In this document: positions 16,824 through 26,570 of the stretch, piece after piece
Layout of the letters: the number at the start of each line of letters is the position of its first letter
How positions within the stretch are numbered: position 1 is the stretch's first letter
Source of the DNA: Oscillospiraceae bacterium
GTDB taxonomy: Bacteria > Bacillota > Clostridia > Oscillospirales > CAG-382
Assembly: GCA_015064485.1 (NCBI GenBank)
Contig: SVSD01000010.1
Span: 1 to 49,373, forward strand
Length of the DNA: 49,373 nucleotides
Reading direction: 5' to 3'
The notes under the pieces: model-generated
Seen by the model: only the letters and a program-made list of their open reading frames with translations
The model's database searches: none
Told to the model about the DNA's origin: nothing
Translations under genes and position numbers: made by a program

Positions 16824-18227
16824 TCAGAATCTGAAATACAGAAACGGATTGTATGCGTTTCCGACAAGAAGTGCGATACAAAGTATAATAAGCAAACAGT
16901 AAACTGCTGACAGTCCGCAATTTACTAAAACTTTCACAGCTCGGTTTTCGAGTCCGTATACAGCCTTTTTGAACCTGGGGTATAACGGTATGGCAAATAG
17001 TGTGGAAACAAGCAAAAAGGGGATATACGGCAAGGCATAAAACAAAAAGGTCTTATCAACAAGATTTGTATTTATAAACATTCTTCTGATATATTGAATC
17101 ATAACAGAAAAATCTTCAAGCGAGAATATCGCCCAGCCAACTGTTACTATTACTGAAGTGTAGATATGTCTGAAAATTGAGGGGATTTTGGAAAGATATT
17201 TGTCAAGTACAAATTTTTCTAATATCAAAAGTACTCCGAAATATAATCCCCAAACAACAAAATTCCAACTTGCACCGTGCCAGAAACCTGTGAGAATCCA
17301 GACGATAAGAAGATTTCTTATGTGCTTTGGTTTTGAGCATCTTGAACCGCCAAGAGGAATATATACATAATCTTTGAACCATGTTGTCAGCGACATATGC
17401 CATCTTCTCCAGAAATCCGAAACAGATTTTGCAATCATGGGATAGTTGAAGTTCTCAAGGAAAGTAAAACCGAGCATTTTTCCCATACCTATTGCCATAT
17501 CGGAATATCCGCTGAAATCGAAATAGATGTGGAAATAAAAAGCAATGATCCCAAGCCATAAAGTAAGCAGGCTGTGTTCCGAGGGAGAAACCGAGGATAT
17601 TTCGTTAAAAAGCTCACCGAGTGTGTTTGCTATAATTACTTTTTTGAAAAGACCGTGTAAAAATATCATAACGCCGTCGGTTATCTTTTCGATATTAATT
17701 TGTCTTTTATGCATTTCACCGCGGACAGTTTTGTATCTTACAATAGGACCTGCGATAAGCTGGGGAAACATTGATATATATGTCATAAGAATAAAGAAAT
17801 TCTTTTCGGGAGGCACTTCTCCTCTGTATACATCAATATTATAGCTCATTGTCTGAAAGGTATAAAAACTTATACCGATAGGGAGAACGATATCAAGAGA
17901 TGCGAAGGTTCTTCCGAATAAAAATGAAGAAGTGTTGATAAAAAGATTTGCATATTTGAAAAATCCCAAAAGTAACAGATTTATAACAATCGAACATATC
18001 ATAAAAAATTTCTTTTTATCCGGATATTTGATTACAAACAATCCGTTTATGTAGCTTACAAGGGTAGAAGCTATCATAAGGAGAATATATACAGGCTCTC
18101 CCCATGCATAAAATATAAGACTTGCAAGTAAAAGTACATAATTTTTAGCACAAAAAGGGACGGCATAGTAAAGTATTAAGGATATGGGTAAAAAGAAAAA
18201 CAAAAACGGTATACCGCTGAAAACCAT
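16824..18227 (-). CDS. MBOAT family O-acyltransferase (AlgI/DltB-like)
   Basis: A 467-residue polytopic membrane protein. I choose the ATG at 18227, six bases after GGAGGG; the ATG at 18242 has no such site. It shows the AlgI-type motifs PIGISFYTFQTMSYNIDVYRG (about 115-135) and YFDFSGYSDMAIGMGKMLGF (about 235-255). The catalytic-histidine region FWRRWHMSLTTWFKDYVYIP is at about 268-290, followed by GFWHGASWNFVVWG near 312. It carries acyl groups, usually acetyl, across the membrane for a cell-surface polysaccharide or teichoic acid, handing over to the DHHW protein. A strong promoter lies at 18258-18287. Confidence 0.94.
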   Translation of the reverse strand: MVFSGIPFLFFFLPISLILYYAVPFCAKNYVLLLASLIFYAWGEPVYILLMIASTLVSYINGLFVIKYPDKKKFFMICSIVINLLLLGFFKYANLFINTSSFLFGRTFASLDIVLPIGISFYTFQTMSYNIDVYRGEVPPEKNFFILMTYISMFPQLIAGPIVRYKTVRGEMHKRQINIEKITDGVMIFLHGLFKKVIIANTLGELFNEISSVSPSEHSLLTLWLGIIAFYFHIYFDFSGYSDMAIGMGKMLGFTFLENFNYPMIAKSVSDFWRRWHMSLTTWFKDYVYIPLGGSRCSKPKHIRNLLIVWILTGFWHGASWNFVVWGLYFGVLLILEKFVLDKYLSKIPSIFRHIYTSVIVTVGWAIFSLEDFSVMIQYIRRMFINTNLVDKTFLFYALPYIPFLLVSTLFAIPLYPRFKKAVYGLENRAVKVLVNCGLSAVYCLLIILCIALLVGNAYNPFLYFRF

Positions 18228-18257
18228 AAGCCCTCCGAACAAGTTTTTTCAATAGTA

Positions 18258-18287
18258 AGTATATCATAAAAATCAAGTTTATGTCAA
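18258..18287 (-). promoter_or_regulatory. Sigma-A-type promoter of the MBOAT-DHHW operon
   Basis: On the minus strand TTGACA, 18 bases, TATACT, about 30 bases before the start codon at 18227. The -35 box is a full consensus match. Confidence 0.75.
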
Positions 18288-18349
18288 TATTTTATATTAT
18301 ACGACAAAAACGAAAATTATTTTTAGGTTTGCAATTTGTCATATTTTTC

Positions 18350-18378
18350 TTGAAATTGTAGCTTTACTGTGGTATAAT
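18350..18378 (+). promoter_or_regulatory. Sigma-A-type promoter of the LRR-lipoprotein operon
   Basis: TTGAAA, exactly 17 bases, TATAAT. The predicted transcript starts near 18385 and reaches the CGGAGG ribosome site of the gene at 18439. It is divergent from the MBOAT promoter about 60 bases away. Confidence 0.75.
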
Positions 18379-18438
18379 AATCCATATGTAATAAAGAACT
18401 TGTCTTTATACAATTTAAAAAAATCGGAGGAAAAAATT

Positions 18439-18684
18439 ATGTCTAACAGAAAAAATGAAAAAGGTTTTTATATCAATGTGGCACTTATTGTAATAGTTCT
18501 TGCGGCTATCATTTATATTGTGGTTTCCGGAAGCATGCCCGAGAGTGCAGATATTCCCGAAATACCCGATGTGAATGTTGAAACAGAAACCGAAACAGAA
18601 AATGAAGCAGAAGCTGAAGCTGAAACAGAAAAAGAAGCTGAATATGAAACAGAAGCGGCAGAAGACGATACTGTTACAGAATAA
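18439..18684 (+). CDS. Small single-pass membrane protein with acidic Glu/Ala/Thr tail
   Basis: An 81-residue protein starting at the ATG at 18439, nine bases after CGGAGG. A basic N-terminus (MSNRKNEKG) is followed by one membrane segment (VALIVIVLAAIIYIVVSG, about residues 13-31), which places the tail outside the cell. The tail (about 40-81) is almost entirely E, A and T in short near-repeats such as ETETENEAEAEAETEKEAE, a low-complexity spacer. Its stop overlaps the start of the LRR lipoprotein gene (TAATG), so the pair is co-translated. No family is recognised. A wall-spanning linker role is only a guess. Confidence 0.75.
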   Translation: MSNRKNEKGFYINVALIVIVLAAIIYIVVSGSMPESADIPEIPDVNVETETETENEAEAEAETEKEAEYETEAAEDDTVTE

Positions 18685-20102
18685 TGAAAGCAAATAAAAA
18701 AGTTTTATCAGTATTTAGTTTTTTTATTCTTGCAACAATACTTCTTACATTTACCGGATGTCCGACATCCCTTCAAAAAATTGACGGGGTAGAGTTTCAA
18801 AGCTCTGAAATGGCACGGATATTCAGTGAGATTTTTGCAAAAGATGCAGCTCTCGTGACAGAAGAAGAACTTGCGGCGATTGCTGAAGTGAATATAATCA
18901 CATATACCGAAACAAACAGGTTTTCTATAGTCTTCAGAGGTTATGAAGAGGCAAATAAGCTTGGACTTGACACCTCGTCATATTTCAGATATGCCGATAT
19001 TTCGGATATGACACTTTCTGATATGAGGGATATGAGTTTTTTGACATCGCTTAAAAGATTCACAACAACATATGTACCTTTTGATAATTATGACTTTCTT
19101 GAAAACTGTAAAGAACTTGAGTCTTTTGAAATACTTTACAATTATGAAACGGCAGATTATTCGGTTTTAAGCAAGCTTCCAAAATTGAAGAAAGTAAATA
19201 TCGAAGGCGCGGTAATAGAGGATCTTGGGGCGTTTTCTGAACTTTCATCTGTTGAAACTCTTGCTTTAAATGAGATATCGTTTGCCGACGGCAGAGAGTT
19301 TGATGTTTCGGCACTTCTCGGACTTACAAATCTTTCTTCTCTTTCGCTGGTATCAAACGGCATTTCTGATGCGAAGCCTTTTTCGGGTTTTACAAATCTG
19401 AAAAGGTTAGATCTTGCAAGAAACAGCATCGAGGATGTTTCGCCTCTTGCAAGTCTTGTAAATCTTGAGTATCTCAATCTCGAACAAAACGGATTGACAG
19501 ATATTTCTTCCCTTACAACTTTTGATTCGGAAAAGTTTGATCGCCTTATTCTTGACACCAACTCGTTTATCGAGGATTGGTCATATCTTGACTATCTCGG
19601 AGATAAAGTACAAGGTAAACCGCTTACGATAAAGTCTTACGACCTTTCAAAGGTTTACGGAACAGCCGACGGAATGGTGAAAAAACAGCTTCTTGAAGAT
19701 GTTGAAAGTGTAGAATTTGAGAAGATAGAAGACAAAATACATCTTACGATCGGTTTTTCAGGTTACCTTGAGGCTTATGCAACTCAACCTGCTGTGCCCG
19801 AAAATCTTTACAAAAAAATTGTTTTGACCGAGCCGATAGAAGAGTTCTGTACGCATTTTGATGCTTTTATAAATCTTAAATCGTTTATAAGTCACGGTGT
19901 TGATTACAAGGATTTTGAGTTTCTTCATAAAACAAAACTTTCTCTTCATATTTTCGAGGTGGTCGGAAACAGCATTGATGCTGATTACTCAAAGCTTTCC
20001 GAACTTAAAAACCTTGTTTTTGTGTCTGTAAGAGAAAGCAACTTGTCAAATAAAGATTTCTTCTATACACTTGAGGGACTTGATCAACTTATACTCGATT
20101 AA
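18684..20102 (+). CDS. Leucine-rich-repeat surface lipoprotein
   Basis: A 472-residue protein with a signal peptide and lipobox (FILATILLTFTGCPTS, Cys26), so it is exported and lipid-anchored. After a divergent segment, leucine-rich repeats of about 22 residues occupy roughly residues 125-290 (for example LTNLSSLSLVSNGISD, FTNLKRLDLARNSIED, LVNLEYLNLEQNGLTD), of the internalin/bacterial SDS22 type. A second, weaker repeat block near 390-470 follows a spacer. LRR domains usually bind proteins; the ligand is unknown. It is coupled to the small acidic membrane protein upstream and ends at the terminator at 20109-20134. Confidence 0.85.
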   Translation: MKANKKVLSVFSFFILATILLTFTGCPTSLQKIDGVEFQSSEMARIFSEIFAKDAALVTEEELAAIAEVNIITYTETNRFSIVFRGYEEANKLGLDTSSYFRYADISDMTLSDMRDMSFLTSLKRFTTTYVPFDNYDFLENCKELESFEILYNYETADYSVLSKLPKLKKVNIEGAVIEDLGAFSELSSVETLALNEISFADGREFDVSALLGLTNLSSLSLVSNGISDAKPFSGFTNLKRLDLARNSIEDVSPLASLVNLEYLNLEQNGLTDISSLTTFDSEKFDRLILDTNSFIEDWSYLDYLGDKVQGKPLTIKSYDLSKVYGTADGMVKKQLLEDVESVEFEKIEDKIHLTIGFSGYLEAYATQPAVPENLYKKIVLTEPIEEFCTHFDAFINLKSFISHGVDYKDFEFLHKTKLSLHIFEVVGNSIDADYSKLSELKNLVFVSVRESNLSNKDFFYTLEGLDQLILD

Positions 20103-20108
20103 AAAATA

Positions 20109-20140
20109 AAAGAGATGGCAAAAGCTGTCTCTTTGATTTT
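20109..20140 (+). terminator. Rho-independent terminator after the LRR lipoprotein gene
   Basis: AAAGAGATGGC, four A, GCTGTCTCTTT form an 11-bp stem with two G-T wobbles and a tetraloop (20109-20134), followed by GATTTTTAT. Confidence 0.75.
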
Positions 20141-20174
20141 TATATTAAAAATTTCTGTTTGTTTTATAAAACCC

Positions 20175-20203
20175 TTGAAAAGCACAGTAAAATTTGGTAC
20201 AAT
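20175..20203 (+). promoter_or_regulatory. Sigma-A-type promoter of the parvulin gene
   Basis: TTGAAA, 17 bases, TACAAT, about 30 bases before the start codon at 20233. Confidence 0.7.
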
Positions 20204-20232
20204 AATAGCAAATATAATTTTAGGAGAACACA

Positions 20233-20979
20233 ATGGATCAGTTACAAATACTTGCAAAAGTAAACGGTCAGCCTATAACTTCTGCCGACCTTGACGCTTT
20301 TATAATTTCTATGGGGCCCGGCGGCGAGCGCTATAATAATCCCGAGGGAAGAAAGATGGTGCTTGAACAGCTGATCAATAAAAAGCTTTTCCTCGCCGAT
20401 GCCGCAAAGAATCTTTATGAATATGACCCGAAATTTAAAGCAGAATTTCAGAGAATGAAAGAAGAAATGCTTGCAAATTTTGCAATTGCAAAGGCTGTTG
20501 AATCTGTTAAGGTTACAGACGAAGAAGCCAAGGCGTTTTTTGAAGAAAACAAGAGTGAACTTATGTCGGGTGAAACTGTAAACGCAAGTCATATTCTTGT
20601 TGCAACCGAAGAAGAAGCAAACGAAATACTTGCAAAAATAAATGCTGGTGAAATCTCTTTTGAAGATGCCGCAAGAGCACACAGTTCTTGTCCTTCCTCC
20701 GAACAGGGCGGAAATCTCGGTGAATTCGGCAGAGGTCAGATGGTTCCCGAATTTGACAGTGCTTGTTTTGAAATGGCAGTGGGCGAGATAAGAGGTCCTG
20801 TTAAGACACAGTTTGGCTTCCATCTTATAAAGCTCAACGCAAAGAATGAAGCAAAGCCCATCGAATTTTCCGAAATCGCAGATCAGATAAAGCAAAAGCT
20901 TATGTCCGATAAACAGCAGGCGGCTTACCGTTCAAAAATCAACCAGCTTAAAATTCTTTTCCCTGTTGATATTCTTTAA
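20233..20979 (+). CDS. Cytoplasmic parvulin-type peptidyl-prolyl isomerase
   Basis: A 248-residue protein with a SurA/PrsA-like helical N-terminal region (about 1-105). The parvulin (PpiC) domain follows at about 112-205, with VNASHILVATEEEA, FEDAARAHSSCPSSEQGGNLGEF and FGFHLIKL. These carry the conserved His and Phe positions of the isomerase site. Unlike PrsA it has no signal peptide or lipobox, so it should act in the cytoplasm as a proline isomerase or chaperone. It is a single-gene unit with a promoter at 20175 and a terminator at 20986. It converges with polC. Confidence 0.9.
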   Translation: MDQLQILAKVNGQPITSADLDAFIISMGPGGERYNNPEGRKMVLEQLINKKLFLADAAKNLYEYDPKFKAEFQRMKEEMLANFAIAKAVESVKVTDEEAKAFFEENKSELMSGETVNASHILVATEEEANEILAKINAGEISFEDAARAHSSCPSSEQGGNLGEFGRGQMVPEFDSACFEMAVGEIRGPVKTQFGFHLIKLNAKNEAKPIEFSEIADQIKQKLMSDKQQAAYRSKINQLKILFPVDIL

Positions 20980-20985
20980 AATAAT

Positions 20986-21017
20986 AAAAAACTGCAACCG
21001 TAAGGCTGCAGTTTTTT
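20986..21017. terminator. Bidirectional terminator between the parvulin gene and polC
   Basis: AAAAAACTGCA at 20986-20996 and TGCAGTTTTTT at 21007-21017 form a stem, with inner CC/GG pairs around GTAA. A-tract and T-tract flanks make it work on both strands. It ends the parvulin transcript and the long minus-strand operon that finishes with polC. Confidence 0.85.
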
Positions 21018-21020
21018 GTT

Positions 21021-24000
21021 TTAAAAGAAAGTAATCTGATTGGTTTCCGGCAAAGAGTCAAGTACGCCGTTTCTTGAAAGGATTTCAATGACAGCTTTTG
21101 TGATTCCGCCCTTTTGGCGAAGCTCTTCCTGAGAGATGATATTGTTTTCCTTCATTGTCTTTTCAAGATTTAAGGCCGCAGTTTCTCCAAGTCCGGGAAG
21201 GGAAGAAAACGGCATTCTTATTGCTCCGTTTTCCGGCAAAAAAGCTTTTGCAGCGGATTTTTTAAGATCAACAGGTAAAAACTTTATTTTTCTTGCAAGA
21301 GCTTCGTTTACAAGCTGCATTGTAGATAAAGTTTCGTGATCTTTCTGTTTTGCGGAAGTGCCCATATCCTCAATGTTTTTAATTGTGCGTTCAACTTCCG
21401 ACTTGCCTTTACTTACGATTTCCGCATCAAAACCGCCGGGGGCAACAGATAAGAAAGCTGCATAAAATTCAAGCGGCATATGTACCTTGAACCATCCAAG
21501 CCTTAGTGCGGAAATAACATAAGCCGCGGCATGAGCTTTCGGGAACATATATTTAATTTTCTTACAGGAGCCGATATACCAATCCGGAATGTTGTTTGCG
21601 ATCATCGCTTCTTCGTATTCCGGTTTTAAGCCTCGTCCTTTTCGAACATCTTCCATTATCTTAAATGCAAGACCTTTTTCAAGGCCGTGATAGATAAGAT
21701 AGACCATAATGTTATCGCGGGTCCCGATAACCTGAGAAATGTCGCATATACCGTCCTTGATAAGCTCCTGTGCATTGCCGAGCCATACATCAGTACCGTG
21801 AGAAAGTCCCGAGATCTGAAGAAGGTCGGAAAAAGTCTTGGGTTTTGAATCGACTATCATCTGTCTTACAAATTTTGTTCCGAATTCGGGCAGACCGAAT
21901 GTGCCTACCTGACTTCCGATATCCTCGGGAGTTACTCCGAGCGATTTTGTTGATGCAAAAAGCTCCATAACGCCTTCATCTGTAAGGGGAGTATCAAGAA
22001 TATTTCTTCCCGTATACCGTTCGAGCATTCTGTATTTTGTCGGAACATCATGACCGAGCATATCAAGTTTAAGAATAGTGTCGTGCAGATATTCGAAGGC
22101 AAAATGTGTGGTTATAATGCTTGAATTCGGGTCATCTGCCGGGTGCTGAACAGGGGTAAAATCGTAAACCGTATATTCTTTCGGAATAACGATAATACCG
22201 CCGGGGTGCTGACCTGTTGTTCGCTTTACACCTTCGCATCCTTTTGAAAGTCTTGAAAGTTCTGCATTATTGAGGATACTTTGATGTTCTTCGGCGTATT
22301 TCTTTACATAACCGAATGCGGTTTTTTCTGCAAGTGTACCGAGAGTTCCTGCTCTGAAGACATTTTCAGCTCCGAATAGAACTTCGGTATATTTATGACA
22401 TTCGCCCTGAACATCGCCCGAGAAATTAAGGTCTATATCAGGGGACTTATCACCGTAAAAGCCAAGAAATGTTTCAAAAGGTATGTCGTGACCGTCGTGT
22501 ATCATATTAGGCGCTCCGCACCTTGGGCAATCCTTGTCGGGAACATCAAAACCGGAGCCTACGGAACCGTCATTCAAAAATTCCGAATATTTGCATTTTG
22601 TGCATCTGTAATGAGGGGGAAGGGGATTTACTTCTGTAATTCCCGCCATCGTTGCAACAAAAGAAGAGCCGACAGAACCGCGGGAACCTACAAGATACCC
22701 CTTGTCTTCACTGTATTTTACAAGTCTTTGTGCAATGATATACAAAACCGCAAAGCCGTTTTTGATGATGGAGGTAAGTTCCTTTTCAAGTCTTGATTCA
22801 ACTATTTCGGGAAGGGGATCTCCGTACCATTCGTGGGCAAGATCGTAACACATTTTTGTAAGTTCTTCCTCGGTACCTTCCATAGAAGGCGGATAGTTAC
22901 CGTCGGGGATAGGAAGGATCTCCTCTACCATATCGGCAATCTTTCTTGTATTTGTAACAACTACCTCGTATGCTTTATCTTTGTCGAGATAATCGAATTC
23001 TTTAAGCATTTCCTCGGTAGTACGCATATATAAAGGAATATGCTTATCCGCATCAGAAAATTTCTGACCTGCAAGAAGGATTTTTCTGTAGATTTCATCT
23101 TCGGGATTTTGGAAATGCACATCTCCCGTTGCAACAACGGGTTTTCCGAGTTCGTCACCAAGCTTTATTATTTGTTTATTTATCTCAATCAAAGCATTCT
23201 TGTCTGCAACACTTCCGTTATCAATAAGGAACTGATTATTTCCAAGAGGCTGTATTTCAAGATAGTCATAAAAGTCAGCAATTGATTTTAAATCGTTCCA
23301 GGGACGGTTTTCAAGAATTGCGCGATATAGCTCTCCGGCCTCACAGGCAGATCCGATTATAAGCCCTTCTCTGTATTGAGAAAGAAGATTTTTAGGTATT
23401 CGGGGAGTTCTGTAATAATAATTTAAGTATGATTCCGAAACAAGTTTATAAAGATTCTTAAGTCCCACAAGGTTTTTAACTAAAATTATCTGGTGGTAAC
23501 TCTTCATCTTTTTGGGATCCGAACTTTGGCTCATAAGATGACTGAGCTGGTCGGTGTTAATAATACCCTCGCCCTTTAATTTTTCACCCATAGCCTTAAA
23601 GATGAGTGCAAGCATATGGGCATCTTCGAAAGCTCTGTGATGGTCAAAATCGCCGAGTTCAAAATATGTTGCCAAGGTATCGAGCTTGTGATTTCGAAGT
23701 TCGGGATTTACCTGTCTTGACATTGAAACAGTGTCAATAAAAGTGGGCGAGAAAGGAATTGAACATCTTTCTGCCGCAGTTCTTATAAAGCTGATATCAA
23801 ATGAGGCGTTGTGTGCGACAAGGGTATCGTTTCCGACAAATTCAAGAAATCTGGGCAGAACCTTGTCTATTGTTTCAGCATCCTTTACCATATCATCGGA
23901 GATACCGGTAAGTTTTACGACTTCATCGGGAATTGAGGTTTGCGGATTTACAAAAGTCGAGTAGGTTTCGATAATTTCTCCTTTTTTGAATCTTACAGCG

Positions 24001-25499
24001 CCGATTTCCGTAATTTCACATGTCTGCGGCGAAAGACCTGTTGTTTCTATATCGAAAACAACAAAGCTGTCTTCTGTAAAGTTTACATTTTCATCGCCGT
24101 AGATAGCCCGTGCTGTGTCGTCAACGAAATACGCTTCAACACCGTATAAAACCTTAATTCCTCCCGCTTTTCTTGCGGCTTTCATTACTTGGGGATATGC
24201 CTGCAAATTTCCGTGATCGGTAATTGCAACAGCATCCTGTCCCCAGGCAAGAGCTTGCTTTATAACATCCTCAGGCTCGATCGTTGCATCCATCTGAGAC
24301 ATTTTTGTGTGAAGATGAAGCTCTACTCTTTTTTCGGGAGCGTTATCCTTTCGCTTTACGATTTTGATTTTTGACATCGCAAGAGGCTTTATACAAAGAG
24401 TTCCGTCGTATCTGTCCGGGGAAGTGCTTCCGTACAAAATGACAGCAGGTCCTTCTTTTAAGAAAGAATACTTACTGTCATCGTCGGCATTATACAGAAA
24501 TTTTGCAACAAGCGACGAGTCATTATCAGTTATAAAGAAATTTGCAATATATTTATCACCTGCGCGTGTAAGCTTTTTATCAAAGTCGAAAACCTTTCCG
24601 CATATTGTAAAGGTCTTTGTATCAAAACTTACATTTCTTATCGGTATAATTTCAAATTCGGGAAAACTGCCGAACATATCCTCGCGCTCGGATATGTCAA
24701 ATTTCATATGTCCCGAAAAGGCAGTGTTGTTGTCCAAATCAAGATTTGCAAATACTTCATCTGTGAAAATGGAGTTTGAGGTTATAACAGGATCGGGAAG
24801 AGGTTGCTTTTTAAATTTTCCTCCGCCGAAACCTCCGTACTGAGATCCGTTTTGCACAGGAACGGGCGGAGCTTCTTTATGTGAAAGTATAATTTTATCG
24901 AGTTGCGGCTCGGGGATGTATTCCGGGAGCTCAGAAGCCTCAATTTTGCTTTTTCCACCGAACACTATATTCTTTGTCACACCAAACCAATCGCCGATTA
25001 TATCCGATATCAGCCTGTCACAGCCGCCTGCACATAACAGAGCTTTACCGCCGTTGTGAAGTTCAATCAAAAGGACATCATTTTCCTGTTCCGAAAGATT
25101 TGCGATAAGTTCATTTTCGTCGGTGACAAGTTCGCTTCCGTTATCATAATTTACTATATGAAGTCCTTCTGAGATCTTCGCTTTTTCAAAGAAACCGTTG
25201 CCGAGAGGAGTTCTTCTTTTCAGTTCACACAAAATATCGGGGAATACTGAAAGTGAAAAGCTGCTTTTCGGAAATCTCGGGCATATACGCATAAGATTTA
25301 AATCATATGCTTCTTTTATCCCTTCCTCGATACCGATAATTGTGTCAAAAATTATGTAATCCGAAAAGTCAACATAGCAAATAATTCTTCTTGTTTGCCG
25401 ATCAAGTGTGATTTTATAATCTGTTATTTTATTTACAGCGTTTTTTTCAAGAAAACCGGGTTCGTATCTGTCGAACTTTTCTGTAAACGATTTTGCCAT
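21021..25499 (-). CDS. polC: DNA polymerase III PolC-type catalytic subunit
   Basis: A 1492-residue protein, slightly longer than the roughly 1440 of Bacillus PolC. An N-terminal domain (1-270, with a Gly-rich linker near 220-235) is followed by an OB fold (about 280-380). The PHP domain begins RVELHLHTKMSQMDATIEPE, and the inserted DEDD exonuclease contains VVFDIETTGLSPQ and ends FEDAHMLALIF. The polymerase domain has VGSRGSVGSSFVATMAGITE, a four-Cys zinc site (CTKCKYSEF, CPRCG) and the catalytic PDIDLNFSGD. PolC is the replicative polymerase of low-GC Gram-positives. It is the last gene of the operon, nine bases after ispG. Confidence 0.98.
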   Translation of the reverse strand: MAKSFTEKFDRYEPGFLEKNAVNKITDYKITLDRQTRRIICYVDFSDYIIFDTIIGIEEGIKEAYDLNLMRICPRFPKSSFSLSVFPDILCELKRRTPLGNGFFEKAKISEGLHIVNYDNGSELVTDENELIANLSEQENDVLLIELHNGGKALLCAGGCDRLISDIIGDWFGVTKNIVFGGKSKIEASELPEYIPEPQLDKIILSHKEAPPVPVQNGSQYGGFGGGKFKKQPLPDPVITSNSIFTDEVFANLDLDNNTAFSGHMKFDISEREDMFGSFPEFEIIPIRNVSFDTKTFTICGKVFDFDKKLTRAGDKYIANFFITDNDSSLVAKFLYNADDDSKYSFLKEGPAVILYGSTSPDRYDGTLCIKPLAMSKIKIVKRKDNAPEKRVELHLHTKMSQMDATIEPEDVIKQALAWGQDAVAITDHGNLQAYPQVMKAARKAGGIKVLYGVEAYFVDDTARAIYGDENVNFTEDSFVVFDIETTGLSPQTCEITEIGAVRFKKGEIIETYSTFVNPQTSIPDEVVKLTGISDDMVKDAETIDKVLPRFLEFVGNDTLVAHNASFDISFIRTAAERCSIPFSPTFIDTVSMSRQVNPELRNHKLDTLATYFELGDFDHHRAFEDAHMLALIFKAMGEKLKGEGIINTDQLSHLMSQSSDPKKMKSYHQIILVKNLVGLKNLYKLVSESYLNYYYRTPRIPKNLLSQYREGLIIGSACEAGELYRAILENRPWNDLKSIADFYDYLEIQPLGNNQFLIDNGSVADKNALIEINKQIIKLGDELGKPVVATGDVHFQNPEDEIYRKILLAGQKFSDADKHIPLYMRTTEEMLKEFDYLDKDKAYEVVVTNTRKIADMVEEILPIPDGNYPPSMEGTEEELTKMCYDLAHEWYGDPLPEIVESRLEKELTSIIKNGFAVLYIIAQRLVKYSEDKGYLVGSRGSVGSSFVATMAGITEVNPLPPHYRCTKCKYSEFLNDGSVGSGFDVPDKDCPRCGAPNMIHDGHDIPFETFLGFYGDKSPDIDLNFSGDVQGECHKYTEVLFGAENVFRAGTLGTLAEKTAFGYVKKYAEEHQSILNNAELSRLSKGCEGVKRTTGQHPGGIIVIPKEYTVYDFTPVQHPADDPNSSIITTHFAFEYLHDTILKLDMLGHDVPTKYRMLERYTGRNILDTPLTDEGVMELFASTKSLGVTPEDIGSQVGTFGLPEFGTKFVRQMIVDSKPKTFSDLLQISGLSHGTDVWLGNAQELIKDGICDISQVIGTRDNIMVYLIYHGLEKGLAFKIMEDVRKGRGLKPEYEEAMIANNIPDWYIGSCKKIKYMFPKAHAAAYVISALRLGWFKVHMPLEFYAAFLSVAPGGFDAEIVSKGKSEVERTIKNIEDMGTSAKQKDHETLSTMQLVNEALARKIKFLPVDLKKSAAKAFLPENGAIRMPFSSLPGLGETAALNLEKTMKENNIISQEELRQKGGITKAVIEILSRNGVLDSLPETNQITFF

Positions 25500-25507
25500 T
25501 TTACACC

Positions 25508-26557
25508 TTACATTTTTTCAATTTCTTTTAATAAAACTTCTATTACTTCGTTTTCGTCTATTTTTCCTATAACTTCACCTTTTTTAAATAAAAGTGCGTC
25601 GCCGCATCCGCCTGCAATTCCGATATCAGCATCTTTTGCTTCGCCGGGACCGTTTACAGCACAGCCCATAACAGCAACTTTTATGTCTTTTTCGCAATTG
25701 TCAAGAACTTCGTGAAGCTTGTTCGCAATTCCGATAACATCAATGTTTGTTCGTGCACAAGTAGGGCAGGAAACAATATTTACGCCGCTTGTAAGGCCGA
25801 GTACTTTCAAAAGATCATTTCCTGCGGCAACTTCGTTTTCAACGCGGTCTGTAAGCGAAACCCTTAAAGTATCGCCGATACCGTCAAGAAGCATAGCACC
25901 GATTCCGGCGGAGGATTTTATGATACCAAGCCGTGTAGTTCCCGCTTCTGTAACTCCGAGATGTATCGGATAGTCCGTTTCGGAAGCGAAAATTCTGTTT
26001 GCTTTTACTGTGTTTGCTACATCCGAGGATTTTATTGACACGATTATATTGTGAAAATCATATTTTTCAAGCATCTTTACATGATGCATCGCACTTTCAA
26101 ATAAAGCTTCGGGAGTAGGACTTCCGTATTTTGCAAGAATATGTTTTTCAAGAGAACCGCCGTTTACGCCGATTCTTATCGGAATGTTTCTTTTTTTACA
26201 TTCGTCAACAACAGCTTTTACTCTGTCTTCATCACCGATATTTCCGGGGTTTATTCTGATTTTGTCAATTCCGTATTCTGCCGCAAGAAGCGCAAGACGG
26301 TAATTGAAATGTATATCTGCCACAAGGGGAATGTGAGTGTGTTCTTTCAAATATGAGATACTTTTGGCAGATTCTTCGTCGGGTACAGAAAATCTTACGA
26401 TATCACAACCCGCTTTTTCGAGGGATAAAATCTGCTCAAGTGTTTTTTCCTTGTCGCTTGTTTTTGTGAATGTCATCGACTGGACAGCAATAGGGGAAGT
26501 GCCGCCGACTGTAATATTACCTATTTTAACTGTGCGGGATTTTCTTCTTTCTATCAT
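25508..26557 (-). CDS. ispG: 4-hydroxy-3-methylbut-2-enyl diphosphate synthase (IspG/GcpE)
   Basis: A 349-residue protein of standard bacterial length. The N-terminal TIM-barrel begins with RRKSRTVKIGNITVGG and has VRFSVPDEESAKSI. The [4Fe-4S] ligands are in SCPTCARTN near residues 264-272 and in MGCAVNGPGEA near 298-308. IspG reduces the cyclic diphosphate MEcPP to HMBPP, the penultimate step of the MEP isoprenoid pathway, using ferredoxin or flavodoxin. Dxr of the same pathway is encoded upstream in the same operon, and UppS uses the product. Confidence 0.97.
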   Translation of the reverse strand: MIERRKSRTVKIGNITVGGTSPIAVQSMTFTKTSDKEKTLEQILSLEKAGCDIVRFSVPDEESAKSISYLKEHTHIPLVADIHFNYRLALLAAEYGIDKIRINPGNIGDEDRVKAVVDECKKRNIPIRIGVNGGSLEKHILAKYGSPTPEALFESAMHHVKMLEKYDFHNIIVSIKSSDVANTVKANRIFASETDYPIHLGVTEAGTTRLGIIKSSAGIGAMLLDGIGDTLRVSLTDRVENEVAAGNDLLKVLGLTSGVNIVSCPTCARTNIDVIGIANKLHEVLDNCEKDIKVAVMGCAVNGPGEAKDADIGIAGGCGDALLFKKGEVIGKIDENEVIEVLLKEIEKM

Positions 26558-26570
26558 TTCGTAGCTCCTT

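Noticed and set aside
20242-20895. A 217-codon minus-strand frame opposite the parvulin gene
   Set aside because: It is a shadow of a clear PpiC-domain gene that has its own promoter, ribosome site and terminator.
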